From: Thermus thermophilus HB8
GTDB lineage: Bacteria; Deinococcota; Deinococci; Deinococcales; Thermaceae
Assembly: GCF_000091545.1 (NCBI RefSeq)
Contig: NC_006461.1
Location: 805,564 to 869,563, forward strand
DNA: 64,000 bases
Direction: 5' to 3'
The translations under genes were made by a program, and so were the position numbers. The notes under the pieces were generated by a model. It saw only the letters and a program-made list of their open reading frames with translations, was not told where the DNA came from and searched no databases. Each line of letters begins with the position of its first letter. The stretch's first letter is position 1. Positions 30,631 to 38,446 of the stretch are shown here, in pieces.

Positions 30631-31284
30631 ATGGAGCTTCGCCTCACCCAAGACGGCACCCCCACCCTCTTCCACCCGGGGTACGGGGAGGCCTACCACC
30701 CGAGGCAGGGGGCCCTCCTCCAGGCGCGTAGGCTCTACCTGGAGAAGACCCTCACCCACCTCCACCCCGCCCCCCGGGTCTTGGAGGTGGGCTTCGGGCT
30801 TGGGGTGAACTTCCGGGTGGCCCTGGAAAGCGCCCTGTTGCGGGGGGTGCGGCTTTCCTACCTGGCGGTGGAGCGGGAGCCCTTGCCCAGGGAGCTCCTG
30901 GCGCAAATCCCCCTCCCCTTGCCCCGGGCGGAAGAGGTCTTCGCCGACCTCCTTAGGGCCTGGCCTATCCCTTCCTTCCAGGGGCCCTGGGGGGAGCTTC
31001 GGGTCCTCTTCCTGGACGTGCGGGAGGCGGTCCTGCCCTCCTGCTGGGCCACGGCGGTCTACCTGGACCCCTTCAGCCCCAAGGCCAACCCCGAGGCCTG
31101 GTCCCTCCCCGTCCTCCTCAAGCTCCGGAAGAGCCTGAAGCGGGGCGGGAGGCTCGCCACCTACTCCGCCCAGGGGGCCTTCAGGCGGGCCCTCCGGGAG
31201 GCGGGGTTCGCCGTGCACCGGGTTCCGGGGGTGGGGAAGCGGGAGTGGACGGTGGGTATCGCGCGAGGAGCTCCTCCCGGCTGA
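30631..31284 (+). CDS. mnmD: MnmD-type tRNA methyltransferase (MnmC N-domain homologue)
   Basis: 217 aa. It matches the methyltransferase half of MnmC: LTQDGTPTLFHPGYGEAYHPRQGALLQARRLYL, the SAM motif VLEVGFGLGVNFRVAL, YLDPFSPKANPEAW and the final YSAQGAFRRALREAGFAV...VGKREWTVG. The oxidase half of bifunctional MnmC is absent, as in other stand-alone MnmD proteins. It would methylate nm5(s2)U34 to mnm5(s2)U in tRNA wobble positions. Its 3' end overlaps the convergent polysaccharide deacetylase gene by 104 bp. Confidence 0.88.
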   Translation: MELRLTQDGTPTLFHPGYGEAYHPRQGALLQARRLYLEKTLTHLHPAPRVLEVGFGLGVNFRVALESALLRGVRLSYLAVEREPLPRELLAQIPLPLPRAEEVFADLLRAWPIPSFQGPWGELRVLFLDVREAVLPSCWATAVYLDPFSPKANPEAWSLPVLLKLRKSLKRGGRLATYSAQGAFRRALREAGFAVHRVPGVGKREWTVGIARGAPPG

Positions 31285-32374
31285 GGTAGGCCATCCGGGC
31301 CGGGGGCCTTTTCCGCTTGGGGAGCTCCCCCCGGTAGAGCCAAAGGAACCAGGCGCTGGCGAGCCCCGCCACAAGCCTCGGCCAGAAGGGGAGGTCTTGG
31401 GTCTTTAGGCCCAGGATCCTCCCCCCGTCCGCCAGGTAGGTGTACCCGTAGACGAGGCGCACCTCGGGGTCTTCGGCCACCCTCTCCGCCACCTTCCCGA
31501 GGCTTCGCCGCAGGTGGCGGACCGCCTCAAAGGGGGTGAGTTCCATAAGCCTCTGGCTCTCCAGGTGGAGCTCAAAGGCGGGGACGCCCGGGGGAAGCCC
31601 GGGAAGGGCGGGGCCGGGGAAGGGCTTCTTCTCTATCCGGAAAAGGTCAAAGGGGCCAAGCCCCGCCCGGGCCACCCGGTGCTTGGCGTTGTAGCGCTCC
31701 TCAAACCCCTGGAGGCCCCGGATGAGGGCGAGCCTCGGGGTGAGGGGCAAAGGGGCGAGGTCGTCCAGGGTGGTGGGCCGGTACCCCAGGCGGAGCATCT
31801 CCGGCAGGGCCCGCTCCAAAAGCCTCAGGGTGCGCTCCGGCCCGTCGTGGAGGAGGACGATGGACCCGGGGCGCAGGTAGAAGAGAAGCCGTTCGGCGAG
31901 CTCCTCGGGGGGGAGGTTCAGCCAGTCCTTGCTTTCCAGGTCCCAAAGGACGACCCGCTTCCCCAAAAGCCGGGCGAAGAGGCGGGTGAAGGGGGTGTGG
32001 AGGCCGTGAGGGGGGCGGTAGTAGCGCCCGGGGTTTTGGGCCATGTGCCGCCACTCCACCCAGGGGAGGAAAAGCCAAAGGGGGCGGTGCCACTCCCCGT
32101 GGTCCTCCACCTGGTGGCCTGCCCGCTTTATGGCCTCCACCAGGTCCGGCCTGGCCCGGGCTTTTTCCCCGGTGAGGAAAAAGGTGGCCTTGACCCCGTG
32201 CCGGGCGAGGAGGGCGAGGAGGGCCTCCGTCCTTTCCGAGGGGCCGTCGTCAAAGGTGAGGGCCACCTTGGGCTCCCGCCGGCTTCCGTGGGCGTAGGCC
32301 CCTAAGCCCAGGAAGCGGAAGAGGAGGTCGGAGAGGCCAAAGAGGAGGAGAACGGCGCCGAAAAGCTCCACCAT
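31181..32374 (-). CDS. Polysaccharide deacetylase with extra C-terminal domain
   Basis: About 397 aa; ATG 32374 (a GTG 3 bp upstream is also possible). An N-terminal membrane anchor (VELFGAVLLLFGLSDLLFRFLG) precedes a NodB domain with ALTFDDGPSERT, EDHGEWHRPLW, YYRPPHG and VLLHDG. Residues about 215-340 form a separate domain (PFDLFRIEKKP, AFELHLESQRLMEL) that reminds me weakly of the YkoP family; the last ~60 residues are basic and Pro-rich. Likely acts on an envelope glycan. Start overlaps the MFS gene stop. Its last 104 bp overlap convergent mnmD. Confidence 0.82.
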   Translation of the reverse strand: MVELFGAVLLLFGLSDLLFRFLGLGAYAHGSRREPKVALTFDDGPSERTEALLALLARHGVKATFFLTGEKARARPDLVEAIKRAGHQVEDHGEWHRPLWLFLPWVEWRHMAQNPGRYYRPPHGLHTPFTRLFARLLGKRVVLWDLESKDWLNLPPEELAERLLFYLRPGSIVLLHDGPERTLRLLERALPEMLRLGYRPTTLDDLAPLPLTPRLALIRGLQGFEERYNAKHRVARAGLGPFDLFRIEKKPFPGPALPGLPPGVPAFELHLESQRLMELTPFEAVRHLRRSLGKVAERVAEDPEVRLVYGYTYLADGGRILGLKTQDLPFWPRLVAGLASAWFLWLYRGELPKRKRPPARMAYLSREELLARYPPSTPASPPPEPGARRTPPPGGPA

Positions 32375-33546
32375 CACCGCCTCCAGAGCCCGCGCACGCG
32401 GAAGAGGAGGAGGTAGAGGAGGCTAAGGGCCAGGAAGATGCCCGAGCCCGCGAGAAAGGGCGCCCGGAGGCCGAAGGCCTCCCACAAGAGCCCGCCCGCC
32501 ACCGGGCCCAGGGCGAGGCCGAGCCCCTCCACGGTCATGAGGCTACCCCAGATGGCGGCCCGGTTCTCCTGGGGCAGGTTTTTGGCCAGAAGCCCGTTCC
32601 ACCCGGGGAGGAAGAGGCTGAACCCGAGGCCCCCAAGGAGGGCGGCGGCGGGAAGCTCGTAGGGGTGGGGCCCGGTGCCGAGCCGGGCCATGACCAGGGC
32701 GAGGAGGAAAAGCCCGAGGACGAGGGCCGCCTGGTAGCCCCTCCGGTCCACCAGGCGGCCCGTGAAGGGGAGGAGGAGGAAGGCCGCCCCGCCCCCCAGG
32801 ACGAGGAGGCCCCCCAGGGCCAGGGGCTCGAGGCCGAGCTCCTCCTTGGCGAAGCGCAGGAGGAAGAGGGAGACGAGCCCCGGGGCGAAGGTTTGGCCGA
32901 AGGCCGCGGGCACGAAGAGGAGGAGGCGGTAAAGGGGGTAGCGCTCCCTGGAGGGGGGCGGGACGGGGATGCGGAAGCGCACCAGGCTTAAGGCCACGAG
33001 GAGGGCGAGCCCTTGGGCGGCGAGGAGGAGGTAGAGGGCCTGGAGGGGGTGCCTTTGGGCCACCTGGCCCACCCCCACGAGGCCGAGCCCCACCCAGGGC
33101 ATCACCAGGCTCAGGGTGAAGGCCAGGGCCCGGGCGTCCATCCCGGGGCGGGCGATGCGGCTCGCCAGGGTCATGAGGCCGGGGTAGAGGGAGGAGAAGG
33201 TGAGGCCCCATAGGGCCCCGAGGGTCCAAAGGATCCAGGCCGAGTCCGCCCTTGGGGTGAGGAGGAGGGCGAGGAGGCCCGTGGCGGCGGCCAGGGTCAC
33301 CGTGAGCCCGTAGCCGAGCCGCTCCGCCAGGAGCCCCCCTGCGGCCTTGGAGAGGTTTTCCGCGAGCTGGTGCAGGGTAAAGGCCAGGGTGAAGGCGGCG
33401 GGCCCCAGCCCCAGGTGCTCCGGGGCGTAAAAGGGGAGCAGCCCGGCGAAGTAGCCGCTCCGCACCCCCTCCAGGAGGCCCACCACGAGGACGAGGCGGA
33501 GAAGGGCGGAAAGCCCTTCCCGCCGCCACGGGAGGAAGCGAAACAC
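32374..33546 (-). CDS. Major facilitator superfamily transporter
   Basis: 390 aa with about 12 hydrophobic segments in two halves. MFS loop motifs: AAGGLLAERLGYGLTVTL between helices 2 and 3, and TGRLVDRRGYQAAL in the second half. Substrate unknown; linkage to the deacetylase and, divergently, a glycosyltransferase suggests a lipid- or envelope-related role. GTG start at 33546 sits 5 nt after TATACT (33552-33557 minus), so near-leaderless. Confidence 0.85.
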   Translation of the reverse strand: MFRFLPWRREGLSALLRLVLVVGLLEGVRSGYFAGLLPFYAPEHLGLGPAAFTLAFTLHQLAENLSKAAGGLLAERLGYGLTVTLAAATGLLALLLTPRADSAWILWTLGALWGLTFSSLYPGLMTLASRIARPGMDARALAFTLSLVMPWVGLGLVGVGQVAQRHPLQALYLLLAAQGLALLVALSLVRFRIPVPPPSRERYPLYRLLLFVPAAFGQTFAPGLVSLFLLRFAKEELGLEPLALGGLLVLGGGAAFLLLPFTGRLVDRRGYQAALVLGLFLLALVMARLGTGPHPYELPAAALLGGLGFSLFLPGWNGLLAKNLPQENRAAIWGSLMTVEGLGLALGPVAGGLLWEAFGLRAPFLAGSGIFLALSLLYLLLFRVRGLWRR

Positions 33547-33560
33547 GCTAGAGTATACCC
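33547..33560. promoter_or_regulatory. Overlapping divergent promoters MFS / GT2
   Basis: Only 14 bp separate two GTG start codons. Plus: TAGAGT (33549-33554), 6 nt, GTG 33561. Minus: TATACT (33552-33557), 5 nt, GTG 33546. The -10 boxes share 3 bp. This is the tightest of three such divergent pairs in the window. Confidence 0.55.
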
Positions 33561-34244
33561 GTGCGCGTCAGCGTGGTGATTCCCGCCCGGAACGAGGAGG
33601 CCTACCTGCCCTCCGCCCTGGAGGCGGTCTTGGCCCAGACCCTTCCGCCCTTTGAGGTCATCGTGGTGGACAACGCCTCCACCGACCGCACCCGGGAGGT
33701 GGCCGAGGCCTTTGGGGCGCGGGTGGTCTTCTGCGGCAGGAAAGGGGTGGCCTACGCCCGCCAGGCGGGGCTTTTGGCGGCGCGGGGGGAGTGGGTGGCC
33801 ATGACCGACGCCGACTCCCTGCCCACGCCCCGCTGGCTGGAGAGGCTCGCCCATAAGGCCCCGGGGGCGGTGGCCGTCTACGGCCCCTTGCGCTTCTATG
33901 GGGTCTCCCCCTTGGAGGCCGCCTTCTCCGAGTGGGGCTACCGGGCCTTCCTCAACCTCATGGCCCTCCTGGGGCGGCCCAACCTCGCCGGGGCCAACAT
34001 GATGGTCCTGAAGGAGGCGGCCCTGAAGGTGGGGGGCTTCCCCGAGGTGGAGGCGAGGGAAGACGTCCTCTTGGGCTGGAGGCTCAAGGCCCTGGGCCCC
34101 GTGCGCTACGCGAGGGACGCCCTCGTCCTCACCTCCGCCCGCAGGCTCCAGGGAGGGTGGGGGCGGTTCCTCCTGAGGCAGGCTAGAAACCTCCTGGGCG
34201 ATCCTCGAGGCTACTTCGGGGAAGCCGGGGAAAGGGAAAGATGA
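33561..34244 (+). CDS. Family 2 glycosyltransferase
   Basis: 227 aa GT-A enzyme: [51 protein letters not shown] (DxD) and [33 protein letters not shown] (acceptor and ED motif). It has no membrane anchor. GTG start supported by the leaderless -10. The last 62 bp overlap the convergent GT4 gene, so both reading frames are coding there. It is probably part of the envelope glycan locus. Confidence 0.84.
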   Translation: MRVSVVIPARNEEAYLPSALEAVLAQTLPPFEVIVVDNASTDRTREVAEAFGARVVFCGRKGVAYARQAGLLAARGEWVAMTDADSLPTPRWLERLAHKAPGAVAVYGPLRFYGVSPLEAAFSEWGYRAFLNLMALLGRPNLAGANMMVLKEAALKVGGFPEVEAREDVLLGWRLKALGPVRYARDALVLTSARRLQGGWGRFLLRQARNLLGDPRGYFGEAGERER

Positions 34245-35394
34245 GCCTTCTCGGCTCCACCCGCAGGATCTCGCTCGCCTCGTCGTAGACGGCCACGATC
34301 TGCTCGGCGATGGTTTCCGCTGAGCGCTTTAGGGCGAAGGCCCGGGCCTGCAGGCTGAAGCGCCTGCGCCGCTCCTCGTCTTTGAGAAGCTCCAGGGCCT
34401 TTTCCGCCAGGGCCCGGAAGTCCCCCGGCGGCACCAGGAAGCCCGTCTTCCCGTCCTCCACCCCTTCCAGAACCCCCTCCGCCCCCACCGCCACCACCGG
34501 GACCCCCATGGCCTGGGCCTCCCAGATCACCAGGCCCTGGGTCTCCGTTTCGCTGGCGAAGAGGAAGAGCTCGGCCAGGCGGTAGTATCCCCCGATCTTC
34601 CGGTAGGGCACGGGGCCCAGGAAGAGGACCCGGTCGGCGATCCCGAGTTCCTTGGCGAGGGCCTTGAGGTGGGGAAGCTCGGGGCCCTCCCCGATGTGCA
34701 CCAGGAAGACGTCCTCCTCCTTGGCGAGCTCCGCCACGGCCTTGAGGACCACGTCAAAGCTCTTCTCCTTCCCCAGCCGCCCCACGGTGATGAGGCGCCT
34801 CTTCCCCTCGGGCCAAGGGGAGGGGGAGGGAAGGGGGGCCTCTTCCAGGAGGCGGTTGTCTATGCCGGTGGGGATGACCCGGATGGGGCGCTCTATGCCG
34901 TAGCTTTCCGCCAGGCGCTTCACGGGCTCGGTGGGGGCGATGACCACCTCCACCCGGTTGTAGAAGGCCTTGGCCAGGCGGGGCACGATGCCCGTGTACT
35001 TGTCCAAAAAGGCGAGGCCCGGCACGTAGTGGGCGTACTTCTCGTAGTGGGTGTGGAAGGTGGAGACGTGGGGGAGGTTTTTGTTACGGGCGATCCTCAA
35101 GCCCCAGACCCCGAGGGTCAGAGGGGTGTGGGTGTGGACGAGCTCAAACTCCGTGGGCAGGTGTCGGGCGGAGGGGAGGGCGATCTGCTGCCCCTCGTAG
35201 AAGGGGTAGGCCACGGAGGGGACCCGCACCACCCCCTCCTCGTTCTCCGGGGCCTCGGGGTGGGCCGGGGCGATGACCCAGGCCTCGTGGCCCATCCGCC
35301 GGAGTTCCCTCAGGAGAAGGTAGACGCTCGTGGTCACCCCGTTGGGGTTGGGAAAGTAGACGTCGGTGAAGAGCCCCACGCGGTAGAGGCGCAT
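34183..35394 (-). CDS. Family 4 glycosyltransferase (diacylglycerol glucosyltransferase-like)
   Basis: 403 aa GT-B enzyme. N-terminal [36 protein letters not shown] and [10 protein letters not shown] resemble 1,2-diacylglycerol 3-glucosyltransferases; [13 protein letters not shown] contains the acceptor-side His. The C-terminal nucleotide-sugar block is [26 protein letters not shown] (E-x7-E). It is a candidate for adding the first sugar to diacylglycerol in Thermus glycolipids. ATG 35394 is 7 nt after TAAGAT; the region upstream of that -10 is now the end of an IS630 element. Confidence 0.86.
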   Translation of the reverse strand: MRLYRVGLFTDVYFPNPNGVTTSVYLLLRELRRMGHEAWVIAPAHPEAPENEEGVVRVPSVAYPFYEGQQIALPSARHLPTEFELVHTHTPLTLGVWGLRIARNKNLPHVSTFHTHYEKYAHYVPGLAFLDKYTGIVPRLAKAFYNRVEVVIAPTEPVKRLAESYGIERPIRVIPTGIDNRLLEEAPLPSPSPWPEGKRRLITVGRLGKEKSFDVVLKAVAELAKEEDVFLVHIGEGPELPHLKALAKELGIADRVLFLGPVPYRKIGGYYRLAELFLFASETETQGLVIWEAQAMGVPVVAVGAEGVLEGVEDGKTGFLVPPGDFRALAEKALELLKDEERRRRFSLQARAFALKRSAETIAEQIVAVYDEASEILRVEPRRLIFPFPRLPRSSLEDRPGGF

Positions 35395-35401
35395 CCCCGG
35401 T

Positions 35402-35431
35402 ATCTTAAGTCCCCTCCCCCAAGATTTTCAA
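35402..35431 (-). promoter_or_regulatory. Hybrid promoter: host -10 plus IS630-end -35
   Basis: On the minus strand TTGAAA (35426-35431) lies inside the IS terminal repeat; an 18-bp spacer leads to TAAGAT (35402-35407), whose first two bases are the duplicated TA target and the other four host sequence. It drives outward into the GT4 gene 7 nt further. Confidence 0.55.
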
Positions 35432-35947
35432 CTCCACACCCCCCAGGGCTTTCAGGGCCTGCGCCACCGCCTCCTTAAGCTCCTCCACGCTCCCGTAGTG
35501 CCGCCTCGGCATCAAAAACCCCTTCACCCGCCGCCAGACGCTCTCCATGGGGTTCAGATGCGGGCTGTACCGCGGCAGGTAGGCCACCATAAGCCCCCGC
35601 TCCCGCCACGCCTCCTTCCTCCCCTCCACCTCCCGGGACCGGTGGAAGGGCGCGTTGTCCATGAACACCTTCAGGGGCTTGGCTAAACCTTCGGCCACCC
35701 GGTCCAGATACCCCCGCACCACCTCCCACCGCACCGGCCCCTCCAAAAGGGCAAAGAAAAGCCGCTCCCCCTCCCGTCCCCGCACCAAGTGCCCCACCAC
35801 GTTCACCCGCCCCCGGGAACCCCAGGCCCGGGGCACCCCCTTGGCCTCCCCCCTCCGACCCCAGGCGTAGGTAGGGGGAAGGGTCAGGGAAAACCCGCTC
35901 TCATCCAGGTACCCCACCTCCATCACCCCCTCCTCCGCCCCCTTTTT
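35405..35947 (-). CDS. IS630 transposase, orfB part (DDE catalytic domain)
   Basis: Expressed as the C-terminal part of an OrfAB fusion. DDE residues: YLDESGFSLTL (first Asp), VFMDNAPFHRS (second Asp), YSPHLNPMESVWRRVK (Glu). It probably has no start of its own; the zero-frame ribosome from orfA slips -1 on A5G5 (35938-35947 plus coordinates) and continues to TAA at 35405-35407. That stop is made from the TA target plus the first host base beyond it. Confidence 0.85.
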   Translation of the reverse strand, partial: KKGAEEGVMEVGYLDESGFSLTLPPTYAWGRRGEAKGVPRAWGSRGRVNVVGHLVRGREGERLFFALLEGPVRWEVVRGYLDRVAEGLAKPLKVFMDNAPFHRSREVEGRKEAWRERGLMVAYLPRYSPHLNPMESVWRRVKGFLMPRRHYGSVEELKEAVAQALKALGGVELKILGEGT

Positions 35948-36465
35948 GCTTCCTCTTCCTCCTCCGCGAAAGCCTTCACCTCTTCCTCCGTGGGCTTTCC
36001 CAGAGGCACGTACCGCGTCCGTCGCCACACGTACCCCATGGCCCTCAGGTGCCGGGCCACCACCTTGGGGGCCAGGCGGACCCCGAAGCGCTCGGCTAGG
36101 GCTGCCGCAAGCTGCGGGGCGGTCCAGACCCTATCCTCGGCCAGCCTTTCCTCCACGAAGGCGGCCATCTCGGGGGTGAACTTCCTGGGAGCTCCCGGGG
36201 GTTTGCGGTAGGCGAGGCCCTGGAGACCCTCCCTCAAGAAGCGCCGGAGGACGAGGTAGACCGTGGTGCGGTCCTTGTGGAAGTGCTGGGCGATCTTTGG
36301 AGCGGTCCAGCCCTCGGCCGCCAGGCGGACCATCATGGCCCACAGGCGGGTCTTCTTGTGGGTCCTTGGGTCCAGGGAGAGCTCCAGGAGGAGCCGGTCC
36401 TCCTCAGGGGTCAGCTGGATCCGAAGTGGGGCCGCCATGTTGAGATGATAAGGGGTTGGCACTTA
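35406..36465 (-). mobile_element. IS630-family insertion sequence (about 1.06 kb, complete)
   Basis: Bounded by the expected TA duplication (35406-35407 and 36464-36465). Imperfect terminal inverted repeats begin TAAGT and share CCCC and TCAAC blocks over about 28 bp (left end 35406-35434, right end 36437-36465 in reverse). Inside are two overlapping frames, orfA and orfB, joined by a probable -1 frameshift to give a DDE transposase of about 344 aa. Both ends and both frames look intact, so it may be recently active. It separates two genes of a glycan cluster without destroying either. Confidence 0.88.
35923..36438 (-). CDS. IS630 transposase, orfA part (helix-turn-helix domain)
   Basis: 171 aa from ATG 36438 (MAAPLRIQLTPEE). 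Two HTH modules: GWTAPKIAQHFHKDRTTVYLVLRRF and the winged part LAAALAERFGVRLAPKVVARHLRAMGYVWRR, which bind the terminal repeats. It ends in an Arg/Gly-rich tail at TGA 35923 if no frameshift occurs. TATCAT (36445-36450 minus) is 6 nt before ATG, so the transposase mRNA is probably leaderless, with its -10 inside the terminal repeat. Alternative upstream start at 36462 would cross into the repeat. Confidence 0.85.
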   Translation of the reverse strand: MAAPLRIQLTPEEDRLLLELSLDPRTHKKTRLWAMMVRLAAEGWTAPKIAQHFHKDRTTVYLVLRRFLREGLQGLAYRKPPGAPRKFTPEMAAFVEERLAEDRVWTAPQLAAALAERFGVRLAPKVVARHLRAMGYVWRRTRYVPLGKPTEEEVKAFAEEEEEAKRGRRRG

Positions 36466-37335
36466 GCACGGGGACGTGGTAAGCCCGGCCCGGAGGGCCC
36501 GGCCGATTTCCTGTAGGCTTTTCCGGCTTGGGTGGAAGGCCAGGTAGGTGAGGAGGCCGAAAAGGAGCTGGAGCGCGAGGAAGGCCTTTCCCAGGGGCCC
36601 GAAGGCCGGGCTTCGGAGCACCCAGATCCGGTTCCGCACCCCGTAGAAGAGGCGGTTCTCCCCGGTGGTGGCGGAGATGTAGGGCTTGCTGGCGCTTTTG
36701 TGAATGACCTCGCTGTCCCGCACCTGGAGGCCGAGCCCCCGGCGCAGGGCGCGGGCGGTGTACTCCAGGTCGTCCTCCCATATGAAGAAGGCCTTGTGGG
36801 GCAGGCCGTGTTCCTCCACCAGGCTCCGGTGCAGGAGGACCGAGGTGAAGAGGGCCCAGCGGATGGGCCTGTAACGGGGCCTTAGGCGGAGCCAGAGGAA
36901 GGGGTGCCTCGGGTCCGTGGGGTTGACGAAGGCGGTGGTGGGGTGGGGGAGGCCGTTGGGCAGGAGCTGGCGGCTCGCCAGGACCCGGGGCCTCGGGTCC
37001 AGGGGGAGGCGCGCGGCTTCCAGCAGGGCCTCGAGGGCCTTAGCCTTAGGGATGGTGTCGTCGTCCATGAGCCAGAGCCAGTCAAAGCCCTGCTCGTAGG
37101 CCCGCTTCATTCCCTCGTGGAACCCCCCGGCCCCGCCCTGGTTTTCGGGGAGGCGGAGGACCTCCACCTGGGGGAACTCTTCTTGGAGCATCTCGGGGGT
37201 GCCGTCGGTGGAAGCGTTGTCCACCACCAGGACGTGGTCCGGGGGGCGGGTCTGGGAGAGGACGGCCTTGAGGCACTCCCGCAGGAGCGCCTTCCGGTTG
37301 TAGGTGACGATCACGGCGCAGACCCGTTCACTCAT
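36463..37335 (-). CDS. Family 2 glycosyltransferase (galactofuranosyl/rhamnosyl-transferase-like)
   Basis: 290 aa from ATG 37335, which overlaps the glf stop by 8 bp; a start 15 bp upstream is possible. GlfT/WbbL-type motifs: [40 protein letters not shown] (DxD) and FFIWEDDLEYTARA (catalytic Asp). Location right after UDP-galactopyranose mutase suggests a galactofuranosyltransferase. Its TAA stop uses the TA target of the IS630 copy; the same TAA would exist without the IS. The C-terminal hydrophobic segment may associate with the membrane. Confidence 0.84.
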   Translation of the reverse strand: MSERVCAVIVTYNRKALLRECLKAVLSQTRPPDHVLVVDNASTDGTPEMLQEEFPQVEVLRLPENQGGAGGFHEGMKRAYEQGFDWLWLMDDDTIPKAKALEALLEAARLPLDPRPRVLASRQLLPNGLPHPTTAFVNPTDPRHPFLWLRLRPRYRPIRWALFTSVLLHRSLVEEHGLPHKAFFIWEDDLEYTARALRRGLGLQVRDSEVIHKSASKPYISATTGENRLFYGVRNRIWVLRSPAFGPLGKAFLALQLLFGLLTYLAFHPSRKSLQEIGRALRAGLTTSPC

Positions 37336-38446
37336 GGACGATCTCCTCAAAGAGCTTCAGGGCCCGGGCCACCGCCTGGTCCATGTTGTAGTAGCGGTAG
37401 TCGCCGAGCCTTCCTGCGAAGTAGACGCCCTTGAGCTTCTTGGCCTCCTCCAGGTAGAGCCGGTAGCGTTCCTCGTTCTCCTCCCTGGGGACGGGGTAGT
37501 AGGGCTCGTTCCTCCCGGGCTCGTAGGCCTCGGGGTACTCGTAGCAGAGGGTGGAGTGGGGGAGGTAGTCCTGGCCCGTGAGGTGCTTGAACTCCGTGAC
37601 CCGGGTGTAGGGGTGCTCGTTGGGGTAGTTCACCGTGCCCACCTCCTGGGCCCAGGGGCCTGGGTGGAGTTCCATCCGGAAGCGGAGGGAACGGTAGGGG
37701 AGGGGCCCGTGGAGGTAGCCGAAGAACTCGTCAATGGGCCCGGTGAAGACGAGGCGCGCAAACTTGACCTCCCCTTCCACCTCCTTCCAATCGGCTTGGA
37801 GGAGGAGCTTGATGTTGGGATGGGCGAGCATCCTGCGGAAGAGGGCGGTGTAGCCCTCCTTGGGCATGGCCTGGTAGGCGTCCTGGAAGTAACGGGTGTC
37901 GTGGCTCACCAGGACGGGGACCCGAGCGGTCACGGAAGGGGAGAGTTCCTCGGGGCGCAGGCCCCACTGCTTGAGGGTGTAGCCTTCAAAGACGTTTTTG
38001 TAGACGTAGTCGGCGAGGAAGCGGAGGTCGGGGTCTTCTTCTTCCCGGAGGCGGAGGATGGGGACGCGGGCGCCGTAGCCGAAGCGGGCGATGAGCTTTT
38101 CTTCCAGGCGGTCGGCGAGCTTTGGGGAGAAGAGGGCGCGGAGGGTGGCGAGGCTAAAGGGGAGGGGAACCTCCTTGCCCTCCACCACGGCGCGGACGCG
38201 GTGGTAGTAGGGGCGCCACTCGGTGAAGCGGGAGAGGTAGTCAAAGACCTTTTTGCTGTTGGTGTGGAAGATGTGGGGTCCGTAGCGGTGGACGAGGACG
38301 CCGTGGGGGTCCATTTCGTCGTAGGCGTTGCCCCCGATGTGGTCCCTCCTGTCCACCACCAGAACCCGCTTGCCTGCGGCGGCGAGCCTCTCCGCCAGGG
38401 TGGCCCCGGTGAAGCCCGCGCCCACGATCAGGTAGTCCACCTTCAT
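37328..38446 (-). CDS. glf: UDP-galactopyranose mutase
   Basis: 372 aa from ATG 38446; the frame extends further upstream inside the GT4 gene but that part is a shadow. FAD-binding DYLIVGAGFTGATLAERLAAAGKRVLVVDRR, HIGGNAYD, HRYGPHIFHTN, EGYTLKQWG, and the C-terminal FAGRLGDYRYYNMDQAVARAL are the hallmarks of prokaryotic Glf. It interconverts UDP-Galp and UDP-Galf. T. thermophilus glycolipids are known to contain galactofuranose, which fits the surrounding glycosyltransferases. Overlaps the upstream GT4 stop (ATGA). Confidence 0.95.
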   Translation of the reverse strand: MKVDYLIVGAGFTGATLAERLAAAGKRVLVVDRRDHIGGNAYDEMDPHGVLVHRYGPHIFHTNSKKVFDYLSRFTEWRPYYHRVRAVVEGKEVPLPFSLATLRALFSPKLADRLEEKLIARFGYGARVPILRLREEEDPDLRFLADYVYKNVFEGYTLKQWGLRPEELSPSVTARVPVLVSHDTRYFQDAYQAMPKEGYTALFRRMLAHPNIKLLLQADWKEVEGEVKFARLVFTGPIDEFFGYLHGPLPYRSLRFRMELHPGPWAQEVGTVNYPNEHPYTRVTEFKHLTGQDYLPHSTLCYEYPEAYEPGRNEPYYPVPREENEERYRLYLEEAKKLKGVYFAGRLGDYRYYNMDQAVARALKLFEEIVHE

